This document shows positions 37,602-48,100 of a stretch of DNA of 64,000 bases, one piece after another. The stretch comes from Zygosaccharomyces rouxii (lineage: Eukaryota; Ascomycota; Saccharomycetes; Saccharomycetales; Saccharomycetaceae): NCBI RefSeq assembly GCF_000026365.1, contig NC_012996.1, forward strand, positions 310,001-374,000, in the 5' to 3' direction. The notes below the pieces were generated by a model. It worked only from the letters and a program-made list of their open reading frames with translations, was not told the origin of the DNA and ran no database searches. The position numbers and the translations under genes are program-made. Positions within the stretch are counted from its first letter, which is position 1. The number at the start of each line of letters is the position of its first letter.

Positions 37602-39968
37602 ATGAGTACACCGTGCACGGCTAATGTCGACTACCTGCTTACGGCAGAGTTTGACAACAGGTTTGGTCCTGTCGTTAGGGATCAATACCCATCAGTCATT
37701 CCAGGGTTTGAATACGAAATGAGAGAAGGCCATAGTCAAAACAATGCCGTCTTTAATCTAGCAAGCTTAATGATACCCAACAATGCAGAATACAATACGG
37801 GTGATGAACCGGATACAACTGTATTCATGCTCTATAGGAATCGTGAGACGGTGAAATACGAGCTATTCCCCTCTAAGCAAGTGGATCAAGTCATTTGCTT
37901 TGTGAACGTGGTTTATGCACAGGAGGATAAATCTAATAGTAGGGGTACGAACATCAAAGCGGTTGCGTTAGGGACAACGATGGTAGATTTCATAGCGTTT
38001 AAACCATTTGTATTGGAATGCTTGCATAAATTTATGAAATTGAAAAATAAAGACGATATAACCCCCATGTTGAAGTCATGCTTTAAATTACTAAACAGAG
38101 CTGAATTGAGCTTCGTTAAGAGGCTTCATAGTAATCCTATTAGACAGTCTCTTCTGCGATCATTAGGCGATGACACACGACTGGAAAAATGGATCGATGA
38201 AGCAAGCTTTGGTAGGTTCATGTTCAAAGGACTACTAAGGTGTCACCATCATGACAAGTATACCAATCGCATAACACTTCGAAGAGGTAAAATTAGCATT
38301 AAATTGCAAGGTTATAGACCCAAGAGAGAATTTGCCGATTTGTCTAAAATACCACTTGAATTTGATGCCGTTACGTGGGGGTCCATAAATTGGAATGTGA
38401 AATATGATACCAAAATTTCTAAATTTTTATTAAATTTCATTCCGCTATTGCATAAAAGAGACGCTAACGACAGTTTCCATTTCAAATTAGTAATTTATTC
38501 TTCGCAATATAAAGGTTCAGGACTATCACAATTTGCCATTGCCCTTTCGAACTTAATGGGGCTAACCAATGGTACCAGGTCTTTCTCCAATAAACCATGC
38601 CTTACATTACCATTTGTAGACGTTTCCATAATTGGTCCATTAAAGGAATACCTAGCGTTACAAGATCGTGGAATATTCTTAATTATGGGGACTACAAATC
38701 CAATTTTCAAATCACAAGATGGACTTTATGACTACTATTACGACTTAGATAATGAATTGATCAGTGAAGCTGCTAATGGTGAGGGTAAAATTACACCGAT
38801 TACATCAAATAAATGGGACATGACTGCTTTTAAAAGGCTATTAACCATAAACTCCATCTCGCCTACCTCCTCGATAGAAACTCCTCGAATAGGGTTTTTA
38901 CAAAAGATAATAGAATCTATCGATGAAAAGGCTATCAATTTTTCCGAGATAGTATTAGCATTCCAAAAGGTTAACGTCATGCAATTGCTACAGTTAGATT
39001 GTCGAATGGAAAATATCAATCCTGGAGATTTATTTGATGAATACATTACGAAATACAGAGATGGTGTGGTTTTCCAAGAGATATTCGAAGCCGAGAGTTT
39101 TAGAATTTTACAGTTATTGAGGACAATAAACGATATAATGTCTAGGTTGTATCAGCTCAATTTGCCATTACTAGATAGAACCGATTTATTGTGCCTATTA
39201 GATGATCTATTTTCAGAAATCTATTCTTTCATTAATACAGATGAGGATCATTTGGAAAAATTCTTAGCGGCTTGTCTGCGGTATCCTTTTGTCTTCCCCT
39301 GTTCTCAGTACAATTTACAAGAGGACAATTTGGTTAAAGTGAATCTCAAACAAGAGTTGAAGAATTGTTTTAAAGAGGATAAATTTTGGTTATCACTGGT
39401 GGAAGATCCCATGGAACAATCATCTATATTGTCCAAATTTATCAAGGATAGAAGTTTAAGTTTAATATGCCTACCATTGCTGTTTAATCCAAACATAAAA
39501 GTGAAAAAATCCCCAGCAAGTGAACCGTCAGAAGCAGTGATTACACCACCAGCCAATGTATCTGTGAGACGCCGTAAATCAGTGAGTATCAAACAGATGT
39601 TGAATATTGGTAAAAATAGAGAAAGTATCGCAGAAACCTCTCCCTTGAGATCAAATTCCGAGGCATCCACAACATCCAATACTTCTATCAACGGTAGATT
39701 TTTCAGAAGTGAATCTTCGTCAGTGCCACCATCCAAATTAGATCATGTTGATGTGAATAAAAAGACTAAAAACATCAGAAGTTTGGCATACAAAATTATC
39801 TGCGTAATCCAAGTCCATTTTATCGGCAAACCTATCATAGATCAATCGTTGGCTCCCTTCTTCAAAAGTGTTCTTGCATCCTTTCAATCGGAACAATCGG
39901 TCAAAGAAGGAACTCCTTCAAGTAGTGACAGTTCAGATACTAGATCTTCAACGACTACAAGAGAATAA
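37602..39968 (+). CDS. AFI1: Afi1-like Arf3-interacting polarity protein
   Basis: 788 residues (S. cerevisiae Afi1 is 893). The N-terminal block VDYLLTAEFDNRFGPVVRDQYPSVIPGF is the conserved Afi1/DENN-like start. NLASLMIPNNAEYNTGDEPDTTVFMLYRN and the later PFVDVSIIGPLKEYLALQDRGIFLIMGTTNP also look like the longin/DENN core. The Ser-rich segment near residues 640-710 is variable. Afi1 binds the GTPase Arf3 and helps keep polarised growth. ADE2 (YOR128C) and RGA1 (YOR127W) nearby fit AFI1 (YOR129C). Convergent with ARO10, about 100 bp apart. Confidence 0.87.
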   Translation: MSTPCTANVDYLLTAEFDNRFGPVVRDQYPSVIPGFEYEMREGHSQNNAVFNLASLMIPNNAEYNTGDEPDTTVFMLYRNRETVKYELFPSKQVDQVICFVNVVYAQEDKSNSRGTNIKAVALGTTMVDFIAFKPFVLECLHKFMKLKNKDDITPMLKSCFKLLNRAELSFVKRLHSNPIRQSLLRSLGDDTRLEKWIDEASFGRFMFKGLLRCHHHDKYTNRITLRRGKISIKLQGYRPKREFADLSKIPLEFDAVTWGSINWNVKYDTKISKFLLNFIPLLHKRDANDSFHFKLVIYSSQYKGSGLSQFAIALSNLMGLTNGTRSFSNKPCLTLPFVDVSIIGPLKEYLALQDRGIFLIMGTTNPIFKSQDGLYDYYYDLDNELISEAANGEGKITPITSNKWDMTAFKRLLTINSISPTSSIETPRIGFLQKIIESIDEKAINFSEIVLAFQKVNVMQLLQLDCRMENINPGDLFDEYITKYRDGVVFQEIFEAESFRILQLLRTINDIMSRLYQLNLPLLDRTDLLCLLDDLFSEIYSFINTDEDHLEKFLAACLRYPFVFPCSQYNLQEDNLVKVNLKQELKNCFKEDKFWLSLVEDPMEQSSILSKFIKDRSLSLICLPLLFNPNIKVKKSPASEPSEAVITPPANVSVRRRKSVSIKQMLNIGKNRESIAETSPLRSNSEASTTSNTSINGRFFRSESSSVPPSKLDHVDVNKKTKNIRSLAYKIICVIQVHFIGKPIIDQSLAPFFKSVLASFQSEQSVKEGTPSSSDSSDTRSSTTTRE

Positions 39969-40069
39969 ATAAAAATAAAAGATCATTCATATACCGTGCA
40001 TAAAATTTTGTATAAAAGAAATAAAAGAACAAAGTAAAGTCTATCGATAAAAAGTCGCCGAAAACTGTT

Positions 40070-41968
40070 TTATTTCTTGGCATTTTTCATGTTGGAAAGC
40101 ATCATTTGAAGTTGTGCTGGATAGTCCATCACACCCAATTTAACCTCAACCAATTCAATACCTTTGCCGCCCTTGTTGATATCCTCGATCTTTTGATCGA
40201 GCTCTTGACGGGTTTTAACCAAAGAACTGTTGGAATATTTACCATCGAAATCACCAAACGCTTCAAATAGTTTAGTCCATCTCCAAGGCATGATATCGTT
40301 GTAATCGCTGTTTTCACCCATGATAGCTCTTTCGATAGTATAACCGTTATTGTTCCAGACGAAAACATTAATATCAACATGATAACGTAGCATGGTAGTC
40401 AATTCTTGTACAGTCATTTGGGCAGCACCATCACCTACACCAAGAACCAATTTTGGTTTGTAACCGGCTGGCACCTTAGATTGATCACAGATGTGAATTC
40501 GTGGGTAGTCTTGCATACCAATACCGACACCAAGAGCAGCAGGAAGACCCATACCAATAGACAACCAAGTACTTTGAGCCATGAATTTAGACTGAGTTGG
40601 TAATTTGTAGTCACGAACACCAAATTGGAAAGAACCGGTATCACTCACCAAAATATCACCTGGGGCCAAGATTTCAGGGAATTTCTTTTGTAAATAAATC
40701 TGAGTCACATCAGAAGTATCTTCTTCAGGTAGATTCAACTGACTTGGTTCATAAGTAGTGAAAATAGCCTTATCGTATTGTAAATTCAATTTACTAATAT
40801 CGATTCTCTGATGTAGGGCGGTTAAGACGTCGACAAAATTAACGTTTTCAAAAAGCTGTTCATCGCCATTTAGCGTATCGAATAATCTAATATAAGATTG
40901 ATGAAATTCAATGACTTTAGCTTGAGGGCCATAGGGGAAACCTTGGGCACAATAGTTAACCTCATTCTTCTCCACACCGAAGTGTAAAATTAAGTCACAG
41001 CTTAAAAATTTACTTCTAACCAAATCTGTACAGCTCTTACCAGCGTAAAGACCCTGGTACCTTGGATTGGTCTCATCTATGATAGATTTACCCATAATCG
41101 TAGTAAAATTGACCATCTGCGTCCTTTCAATGAACTGGTTCAATTGTGAAATTAATCCAAACCTATCCACGTTACCATCTGCTAAGATAGCAGGAGTTTG
41201 ACTTTGATAGATCCATTGTAAAACACCGTCGACAATAGAATCCAATTTCTCGGAAGGAGTCCTTTCAATAGAATTGCACAAGTTGATTTCATTGTTCAAA
41301 CAAGTCGTATCGACTAGTTTATCAGCAAAATCGGCTGGAACGAAAAGGTAACCTGGTTTAGAATGTTTATAGATCTCTGTTATCACCTTGTCAACTTTTT
41401 CAGGAGCAGTTTCAATGTCTTCCAAATATTCTGCAGAGCATGCTACCCTGTCTTTTACCATATCGTAGCAAATCTTTCTGTTGGGACCAATAAAATTGGA
41501 ATGTTGCAATTGGGGTATCAAATGGTGATAATTACATTCAGGTGCATCTGACTTAACTACACCAACGATATGCAAAACTTTAACGTTTTCAGCACTAGAA
41601 CCGGCAACACCATTTATTGCACTCAATTCACCAACACCATAAGTAGTAATAAGAGTTGCCAATTTGTTGGTATAGCGAGAGTAACCATCAGCTGCATAAG
41701 CAGCATTTAATTCGTTACAGCATGCGATCCATCTACATCCGATATCTTTGACGGAGTCGTCATAGAGATGTTCCAACAGCGGTAAGTTATAATCACCTGG
41801 GACACCAAAGATAGATTTTGAGCCACTCTGAACTAATTTTTTGAAAAGGTATTCACCGAATGGAATACGTTTTGTGCGAATATCCTGTGATTCGTAAGAA
41901 ACTGGGCCCATTGAGAGTATATGTTTATCTGATATGATCGATACCTTAGAGGAGCGGTTAACACACAA
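40070..41968 (-). CDS. ARO10: Phenylpyruvate / 2-oxo acid decarboxylase
   Basis: 632 residues (S. cerevisiae Aro10 is 635). It is a thiamine-diphosphate decarboxylase of the Ehrlich pathway, turning phenylpyruvate and other 2-oxo acids into aldehydes on the way to fusel alcohols. FGVPGDYNLPLLEHL and CNELNAAYAADGYSR (with the catalytic Glu) mark the N-terminal Pyr domain. GVGDGAAQMTVQELTTML to VFVWNNNGYTIERA is the GDG-Nx-NN ThDP/Mg motif, and WTKLFEAFGDFDGKY matches Aro10 rather than Pdc1. Start could be Met1 or Met20 (41911). The promoter has an Aro80-type CCG array. Confidence 0.95.
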   Translation of the reverse strand: MCVNRSSKVSIISDKHILSMGPVSYESQDIRTKRIPFGEYLFKKLVQSGSKSIFGVPGDYNLPLLEHLYDDSVKDIGCRWIACCNELNAAYAADGYSRYTNKLATLITTYGVGELSAINGVAGSSAENVKVLHIVGVVKSDAPECNYHHLIPQLQHSNFIGPNRKICYDMVKDRVACSAEYLEDIETAPEKVDKVITEIYKHSKPGYLFVPADFADKLVDTTCLNNEINLCNSIERTPSEKLDSIVDGVLQWIYQSQTPAILADGNVDRFGLISQLNQFIERTQMVNFTTIMGKSIIDETNPRYQGLYAGKSCTDLVRSKFLSCDLILHFGVEKNEVNYCAQGFPYGPQAKVIEFHQSYIRLFDTLNGDEQLFENVNFVDVLTALHQRIDISKLNLQYDKAIFTTYEPSQLNLPEEDTSDVTQIYLQKKFPEILAPGDILVSDTGSFQFGVRDYKLPTQSKFMAQSTWLSIGMGLPAALGVGIGMQDYPRIHICDQSKVPAGYKPKLVLGVGDGAAQMTVQELTTMLRYHVDINVFVWNNNGYTIERAIMGENSDYNDIMPWRWTKLFEAFGDFDGKYSNSSLVKTRQELDQKIEDINKGGKGIELVEVKLGVMDYPAQLQMMLSNMKNAKK

Positions 41969-42123
41969 AGATCAATGTGAGACTTGATGAGGTGACGAAA
42001 ATCTTAGTTGAGATGTATTATATTAGAGGAAACGATCTTCTTAGCTCTCAGATACTGGATATCTGGCACCCATCTTTATACTTTTTCAAACGAATACCCG
42101 CTGTTTCTTCACCATTATCATCG

Positions 42124-42217
42124 CCGCCAATAACCGGGCTTCACCGGCGCTCATTGCCCGGCAATTACCGAAAGAGCAACTGGGAACCTAATCACCGAGG
42201 TTAACCGAGAAATACCG
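42124..42217. promoter_or_regulatory. Aro80-type CCG array upstream of ARO10
   Basis: Eight CCG triplets start at 42124, 42134, 42144, 42158, 42168, 42195, 42205 and 42215. Within the groups of three, two and three the period is exactly 10 bp (CCG-N7-CCG), the arrangement of the Aro80 element. The last group, CCGAGGTTAACCGAGAAATA then CCG, resembles the published WRCCGWSATTTRCCG motif. It lies 156-249 bp upstream of the ARO10 ATG. Confidence 0.75.
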
Positions 42218-42361
42218 GTCTGTGGCACCCGATCGTATATTAAAGACTTAATTAGAACAGAACTGCGTCTAATGGGTATATGGAGGTTAGAATGGGCATT
42301 GGAACTTCGGAAGAGAAGGTGCGTATCTGTATGGAGAAACAGAAACGAGACACACAAACCA

Positions 42362-42373
42362 GGTCACGTGACC
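42362..42373. promoter_or_regulatory. Palindromic E-box GGTCACGTGACC
   Basis: A perfect 12-bp palindrome centred on CACGTG in the ARO10-ADE2 divergent promoter, a strong Cbf1/Pho4-type site. It lies about 405 bp from ADE2 and 395 bp from ARO10, so the target is unclear. Confidence 0.6.
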
Positions 42374-42420
42374 ATGGTATCACATGACGAAAATGTTTCG
42401 TATAGTGTTATAGATACAAA

Positions 42421-42538
42421 TTAGGGTACAATTAGGGCTCCATCGATTGTGGGTGAATGGGTTTCGTATTATGTGACCTGATGCACATTTTGTTTCCCTT
42501 TTTCTCCAGTAGGAGCCCTAATAATCTTGCTTAGGGTT
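42421..42538. promoter_or_regulatory. Cluster of TTAGGG (Tbf1-like) motifs upstream of ADE2
   Basis: TTAGGGTA at 42421, TTAGGGCT at 42432, AGCCCTAA at 42514 and TTAGGGTT at 42531. Three of the four match the Tbf1 consensus ARCCCTAA exactly. They sit 240-357 bp upstream of the ADE2 ATG. Confidence 0.6.
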
Positions 42539-42777
42539 TACTATCTTTTCTGACTTCTCGAACATGAAAAATTCAAACCATATAATGATCATAGTGATCA
42601 AAAGTATTAAAGAACTTCAGGACATATTTTAATCACCTCTTTTTTCATCTCAAACACTCTTGATCAATTATACTGTTTCCATACTCCTTGATTTACTAAA
42701 CCTCTTTAAACCTTTTCCCGGTTTTTATTCCTTTTTTTTTATCTCAACCATCTAGACACTGTAGATAAGGGATAATA

Positions 42778-44490
42778 ATGAATTCGCAAACTGTTGGTAT
42801 ACTTGGTGGTGGCCAATTGGGTCGTATGGTTGTTGAAGCTGCTAATAGATTAAACATCAAGACTATTATATTAGATGCACCAAATTCCCCAGCTAAGCAA
42901 ATTAATGCGTTAAATGAACATGTAGATGGTTCATTCTCAAATCCAGCTGATATTGAAAAATTAGCTGAAAAATGTGATGTCTTGACAGTTGAAATTGAAC
43001 ATGTCGATGTGCCCACTTTGAAGAAACTACAATCAAAACATCCTAACCTAAAAATTTATCCATCTCCAGAAACCATTGGTTTAATTCAAGATAAGTATGT
43101 CCAAAAAAACCATTTAGTGGCCAATAATATTGCAGTAGCAGAATCTATACCCATTGAATCCACAACTAGTGAAGGTTTAGCTCTAGCTGGTAGACAATTG
43201 GGATACCCCTACATGTTAAAATCAAGAACAATGGCTTACGATGGTAGAGGAAATTTTGTAGTTAAGAGCGAGGAATCAATTCCAAAAGCCCTTGAGTTTT
43301 TGAAAGATAGACCATTATATGCCGAAAAATGGGCTCCATTTACTAAAGAATTGGCTGTTATGATTGTGCGTTCCATTGATGGTCGTGTGTTTTCATACCC
43401 AACCGTAGAGACAATTCATAAGGATAACATCTGTTTCCTATGTTATGCACCAGCAAGAGTTCCCGATTCCGTTCAATTAAAGGCCAAACTATTAGCAGAA
43501 AATGCAGTTAGAGCTTTTCCCGGTTGTGGTATCTTTGGTGTTGAAATGTTCTATTTAGAAACAGGGGAATTGCTCATCAACGAAATTGCACCAAGACCTC
43601 ATAATTCTGGTCACTATACGATTGATGCCTGTATTACTTCACAATTTGAAGCACACCTAAGAGCTATCCTAGACTTACCAATGCCCAAGGATTTCTCCTC
43701 TCTTTCTACATCTTGCACCAACGCCATTATGCTCAACGTGCTTGGAGAAGATGTAAAGAATCAAGAATTACAGACTTGCGAAAGAGCGTTAGAGACCCCA
43801 GGTGCCTCTGTGTACCTGTACGGTAAGGAATCAAGACCTAAGCGCAAATTAGGTCACATTAATGTGGTTACTTCATCCATGGAGGAGTGTGAAAGACGTC
43901 TTTCATTCATTACTGGCGAGACTTCTGAGCCAGTTAAGATCACTGTAGCTCAAAAGATAGATTCGGAATCCAATGGGAAACCTGTTGTCGGCATTATTAT
44001 GGGTTCCGATTCAGACCTACCAGTAATGTCCAAGGCATGTGCTATTCTTGAAGAATTTGAGGTCCCATTCGAAGTGACAATCGTTTCTGCTCACAGAACC
44101 CCTCAAAGAATGAACAAATATGCATCAGAAGCCTCTTCTCGTGGTCTAAAGGCCATCATTGCAGGTGCAGGTGGTGCTGCCCATCTACCTGGTATGGTTG
44201 CCGCTATGACTCCTCTACCAGTTATCGGTGTACCAGTGAAAGGCTCCTCCCTAGATGGTGTCGATTCCCTACATTCCATTGTACAAATGCCTAGAGGGGT
44301 GCCTGTAGCTACAGTGGCAATCAACAATAGCACCAACGCAGCCCTGCTGGCAGTCAGGTTCATCGGTGCTTTCGAACCAAAGTACCATAAGAAAATGCAA
44401 CAGTACCTGTTAAAACAAGAGGTAGAAGTGCTAGAAAAGGCTAAAAAATTGGAAAATTCTGGTTACAAGAATTACATGGGCCTTGAGTAA
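42778..44490 (+). CDS. ADE2: Phosphoribosylaminoimidazole carboxylase
   Basis: 570 residues, the length of S. cerevisiae Ade2 (571). It makes CAIR from AIR in purine synthesis; loss gives red yeast colonies. The N-terminal PurK part begins [20 protein letters not shown] (nucleotide loop) and has the ATP-grasp core ([38 protein letters not shown]). The C-terminal PurE part starts near residue 400 ([20 protein letters not shown]) with the SAHRTPQRM and [12 protein letters not shown] loops. Both active sites look intact. The promoter lacks an obvious Bas1 TGACTC motif but has TTAGGG motifs and an E-box. Confidence 0.98.
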   Translation: MNSQTVGILGGGQLGRMVVEAANRLNIKTIILDAPNSPAKQINALNEHVDGSFSNPADIEKLAEKCDVLTVEIEHVDVPTLKKLQSKHPNLKIYPSPETIGLIQDKYVQKNHLVANNIAVAESIPIESTTSEGLALAGRQLGYPYMLKSRTMAYDGRGNFVVKSEESIPKALEFLKDRPLYAEKWAPFTKELAVMIVRSIDGRVFSYPTVETIHKDNICFLCYAPARVPDSVQLKAKLLAENAVRAFPGCGIFGVEMFYLETGELLINEIAPRPHNSGHYTIDACITSQFEAHLRAILDLPMPKDFSSLSTSCTNAIMLNVLGEDVKNQELQTCERALETPGASVYLYGKESRPKRKLGHINVVTSSMEECERRLSFITGETSEPVKITVAQKIDSESNGKPVVGIIMGSDSDLPVMSKACAILEEFEVPFEVTIVSAHRTPQRMNKYASEASSRGLKAIIAGAGGAAHLPGMVAAMTPLPVIGVPVKGSSLDGVDSLHSIVQMPRGVPVATVAINNSTNAALLAVRFIGAFEPKYHKKMQQYLLKQEVEVLEKAKKLENSGYKNYMGLE

Positions 44491-44682
44491 ATAATTCAGT
44501 AGAAAATATGTATTATTCATTTTCTGTGTCTTTTATATTGATTTTTTTTTTCTGTCATCTCTTGAGTAACTGATTTTTCGGTTCATTTCATCTCATCTCA
44601 GCTTTTAATTGACAAAATTCAGCTCAAAGTAAACGGTTTGACTAGTTATAACACTTTGCAAGCACTGTAAGACTATAGAATC

Positions 44683-44922
44683 ATGGCCAAAAGACTCAGT
44701 GGATTACAAAAAGAAGTTTTGCATTTATACAGAGCCAGTGTGAGAGTAGCCCATACTAAACCTAAACAGAATCAACCGCATTTCATCAATTATATAAGGG
44801 AGGAGTTTGGTAAGCACAAAGACCTACCAAAAAGAGACTTTACCACTATTGAGCATCTTCTGAGGGTGGGGAACAAAAGAATCAATCTTTACTCTTCTCC
44901 TGAATTGAAGGATATCAATTAG
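44683..44922 (+). CDS. SDH6: Succinate dehydrogenase assembly factor Sdh6 (LYR)
   Basis: 79 residues, the same length as S. cerevisiae Sdh6 (YDR379C-A). The LYR motif is in VLHLYRASVR, followed by the conserved Phe and the block DFTTIEHLLRVGNKRI. Sdh6 is a small mitochondrial-matrix LYR protein (SDHAF1 family) that helps insert Fe-S clusters into Sdh2 and protects it. It sits between ADE2 and the RGA gene, combining S. cerevisiae chromosome XV and IV neighbours. Confidence 0.96.
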   Translation: MAKRLSGLQKEVLHLYRASVRVAHTKPKQNQPHFINYIREEFGKHKDLPKRDFTTIEHLLRVGNKRINLYSSPELKDIN

Positions 44923-45148
44923 ACTAGTAATAATAACAATAATGATAATATTAATAATGGTGATGATGACGAAAAATGATAATCGATTAATTTGAAAAAG
45001 TAATGTCTTCTATATAAAGATCTTTATTTCTTTTTGTTACGCTATAGGCATTTCATTTGAATCTGATCGATTCAAGCGACCAAATAGGGTTTTTGTATAT
45101 AATAATATTGATAATCAAACAAATAAAAGTAATGTCGTTTAAAAATTC

Positions 45149-48100
45149 TTAATCGAATATGTCCTTGTAATTCCCAAGCAAAAATCCAACAATGTAATTC
45201 CTTTCCTTCATGTCCAAGATATCTTTATCACCGTTGTAATCCCTAATTAACCCTGGTGCGAAAACCAATGATAAATTGTAGAGGTTCATCAAATTCCATT
45301 CACTGTAGCTAGTGATTTTGCTAATGTGCCTACTCAAGTACCGAAGTAAATCGTAGTGTTCCCTGGGTAAATTCTTCAAAATTTTTGTCACAGATTCTAA
45401 CGCATTCAAATACAGTGGGTTTTTATCGGTATTACCGCCACTCTTTAGTGGAAGAGTATTTAAAAGTCTGTGTTCCCTTACAAGTTTTATCAATGGTTCA
45501 TAAATTTGGAAGGTGAGTACTGGGTTAGGCAGTTTTCTCAAATACCTTTTCAAAACACTGGCAACAGCATGAATGTCTTCACTCATCAATTTCAATACTT
45601 CAGGCGAAGGTTTCGCATAACAATCTGCAAATGCCTTTTCAATATCTTCTATTAACAGCTGAGAACCAGATTTCCGATATATCCCTTCAGCCTTCATGTA
45701 ATTTTCATTACTTTCAATGTGACTCACACAGACTGTGACAATCATGGGGATATCGTTCTGTTCGTAAGCACATCTTGAAACTAAATTAGATCCATAAAGC
45801 ATAGATCCATCACTCCTTGATGGGCTTGTACGAGAACTACTTTCAGAATTGGAATTCGTTATAGGGAACAATTTCATGTCACTAAACTCGTGAGGGTTTT
45901 GTAAAACTGGGTTCGAAATCTCTAATTTACTGTTATTGTTACTACCACCATTGTGAATAGAAGCAGCTCCAGTGGAACTGTTAGCAGCAGGTTGTGAGCT
46001 GTAATTTTGATGTTGAGGAGTATGCGTAGGCGTTGCTGCCTGTTTCCCGCCGCCCGAAAATATCTTCCAAAATCTAGGTTTGGAAGCAGGTCTTGCTATA
46101 CTTGCGGTATCTGCCTGTCTTGGGGGAGAGATATCATCAATGCTAATATCTTGTTTGTTTCCTGAGAGACCAGAGTTGGTTAATGAAGGTGTTTGTAAAT
46201 GTTGTTGAGATTGTTGGCGGTGTTGTTGCTGTGGTACTGTAGAGTTAGACTGCTGAGAATGATTTTGTGGTTGTTCCCGCTGTGGTTGTTCCCGCTGTGG
46301 TTGTTCCCGCTGTGGTTGTTCTCGTTGTGTCTGTTCCCGTTGTGTTTGTTCTCGCTGTGATTGTTCCCGCTGTGGATGATGAGGTTCTCGCTGCTCCCGC
46401 TGCTGTTGATGTTGTAACTGACCAAGTGATTCCAAGATATACCTTTCCTTTTCACTTTTGAGACCTTCAATGTCTCTAGTGAGCCCCTCTTTAGTGGTTT
46501 TCAAATGATCAACGTCAGAGGTAAGATGACGTTTCTTTGATTCCAACTCTCTTAATTCTAATTTCACTCTTCTTAAAGACAGTTCAGCTTCAGCCAATTC
46601 CTTTTTGAGAAAATGCTCATTCTCGGAACTTTCACTATTATTTGTTATATCAGCTTCTTGTGAAGCACTAGAATCTTCTTCCTTGACAACTTCATTAGCG
46701 GCTTGCCAACTGAAATTCCTATGATGTGATTTAGCTGACGAATTCGTTAACTTACCGAAAACAGGATTGTTCTCTAAAGGTGGTGTTCTGTACATTGAAA
46801 CGTTTGTTGCTGTACTGCTGGAGACACTGGCATGGCTCCGAGCCCTACGATGGTCTGGAAGTTCGGCTCCGCTAGTTGATCTATTATGATTTATATTTGG
46901 TGATACGGATCCAGAATGAACATTACTGTCACTTTTACCTTTAGGAGTGGTACGATGCATGGAAGGTGATCTCGGAATACTAGCCTTTTCATTGGTAACC
47001 CCCCAACCCGTGTGAGTATCACTTTCAGCTTTGGTAGTTGCATCAGAAATGCTATAGTTCGATGGTGAAGATGGGAATGCAGAGAAACCTAGCTTCTCTC
47101 TGTTGTGAGAAGGTGGAGATGAAGGGATAGGTTTTGGATCCAATATGCCAGTTGTTCTTGATTTCAAATTGTGAACCAAGTGTTTAGATTTCATGGACAG
47201 TGATCTACCTAGTTTACTGCCACCACCTTTAGATTTCTCTTCAGCAATTAAGAAATTTGGGGCTAAATTATTACCACCAGTAGAGGATCCTTGTAAAGTA
47301 CTAGCAGTACTTGCTGATGATGGATTTCCTGGTGTTGAAATACTTGAAATTGAACTTGGTGGTTGTCTTGGTGAATGTGCATGTTTAATCGAAGAGCTTG
47401 AAGATGATGGCTTAGGAGAGTATCTGGGTGAAGACTTTACTGTAGGTGTATGTCTAGAAACACTAGTTTTAGGCTGTGGTGATGTTAGTTTATTCTCTGG
47501 TGGGGATTTTTTCTCTGGCGTAGATTTGATCTCTGGGATGGCTTTGGTTTCGGACCAAGAAGATTGTGGTGCTTTAATCTTACTTGGTGGAGATGCAGGA
47601 ACATCATCCAATCCCAATGTTAGGGTATCTTCATCCTTTTTCTGCGAGGGCAAATTCAGTGCTAAACCTTTATTTTCTAGTGGTTTCTTTTCTTCTTCTT
47701 CAGTGAGTTCACTAATATCATCATTTGAAAGATCCGGTATCAATTGAAATTGCTTTCGCTGTTTAACTTGTCCTAATCCCTCTTCCATATCTTGATCGTC
47801 GTCATCATCATCATCATCATCATCGTCTTCGTGGTCGTCATCATCATCATCGTTGACTACCATGCCATGTCTAAATCGAACTGGAGATTTAGCCAAATGT
47901 TCCGAAGAATCTTGATTTCTCAAAGGAGTCTTACTCAAGCCCCCTATACTGTTACGCAATCCAAATGCATCTGGTTCCTCTAAAGTTGAGTTCAGAATAT
48001 CATCAATGGATACCTGTCTATGATGACGATTCTTACCCTTCGTAGCAGGAGCAGCAACACCATCTTGTTGATTTTCCTTCGCAGCTTCAACCTTCTCTCT

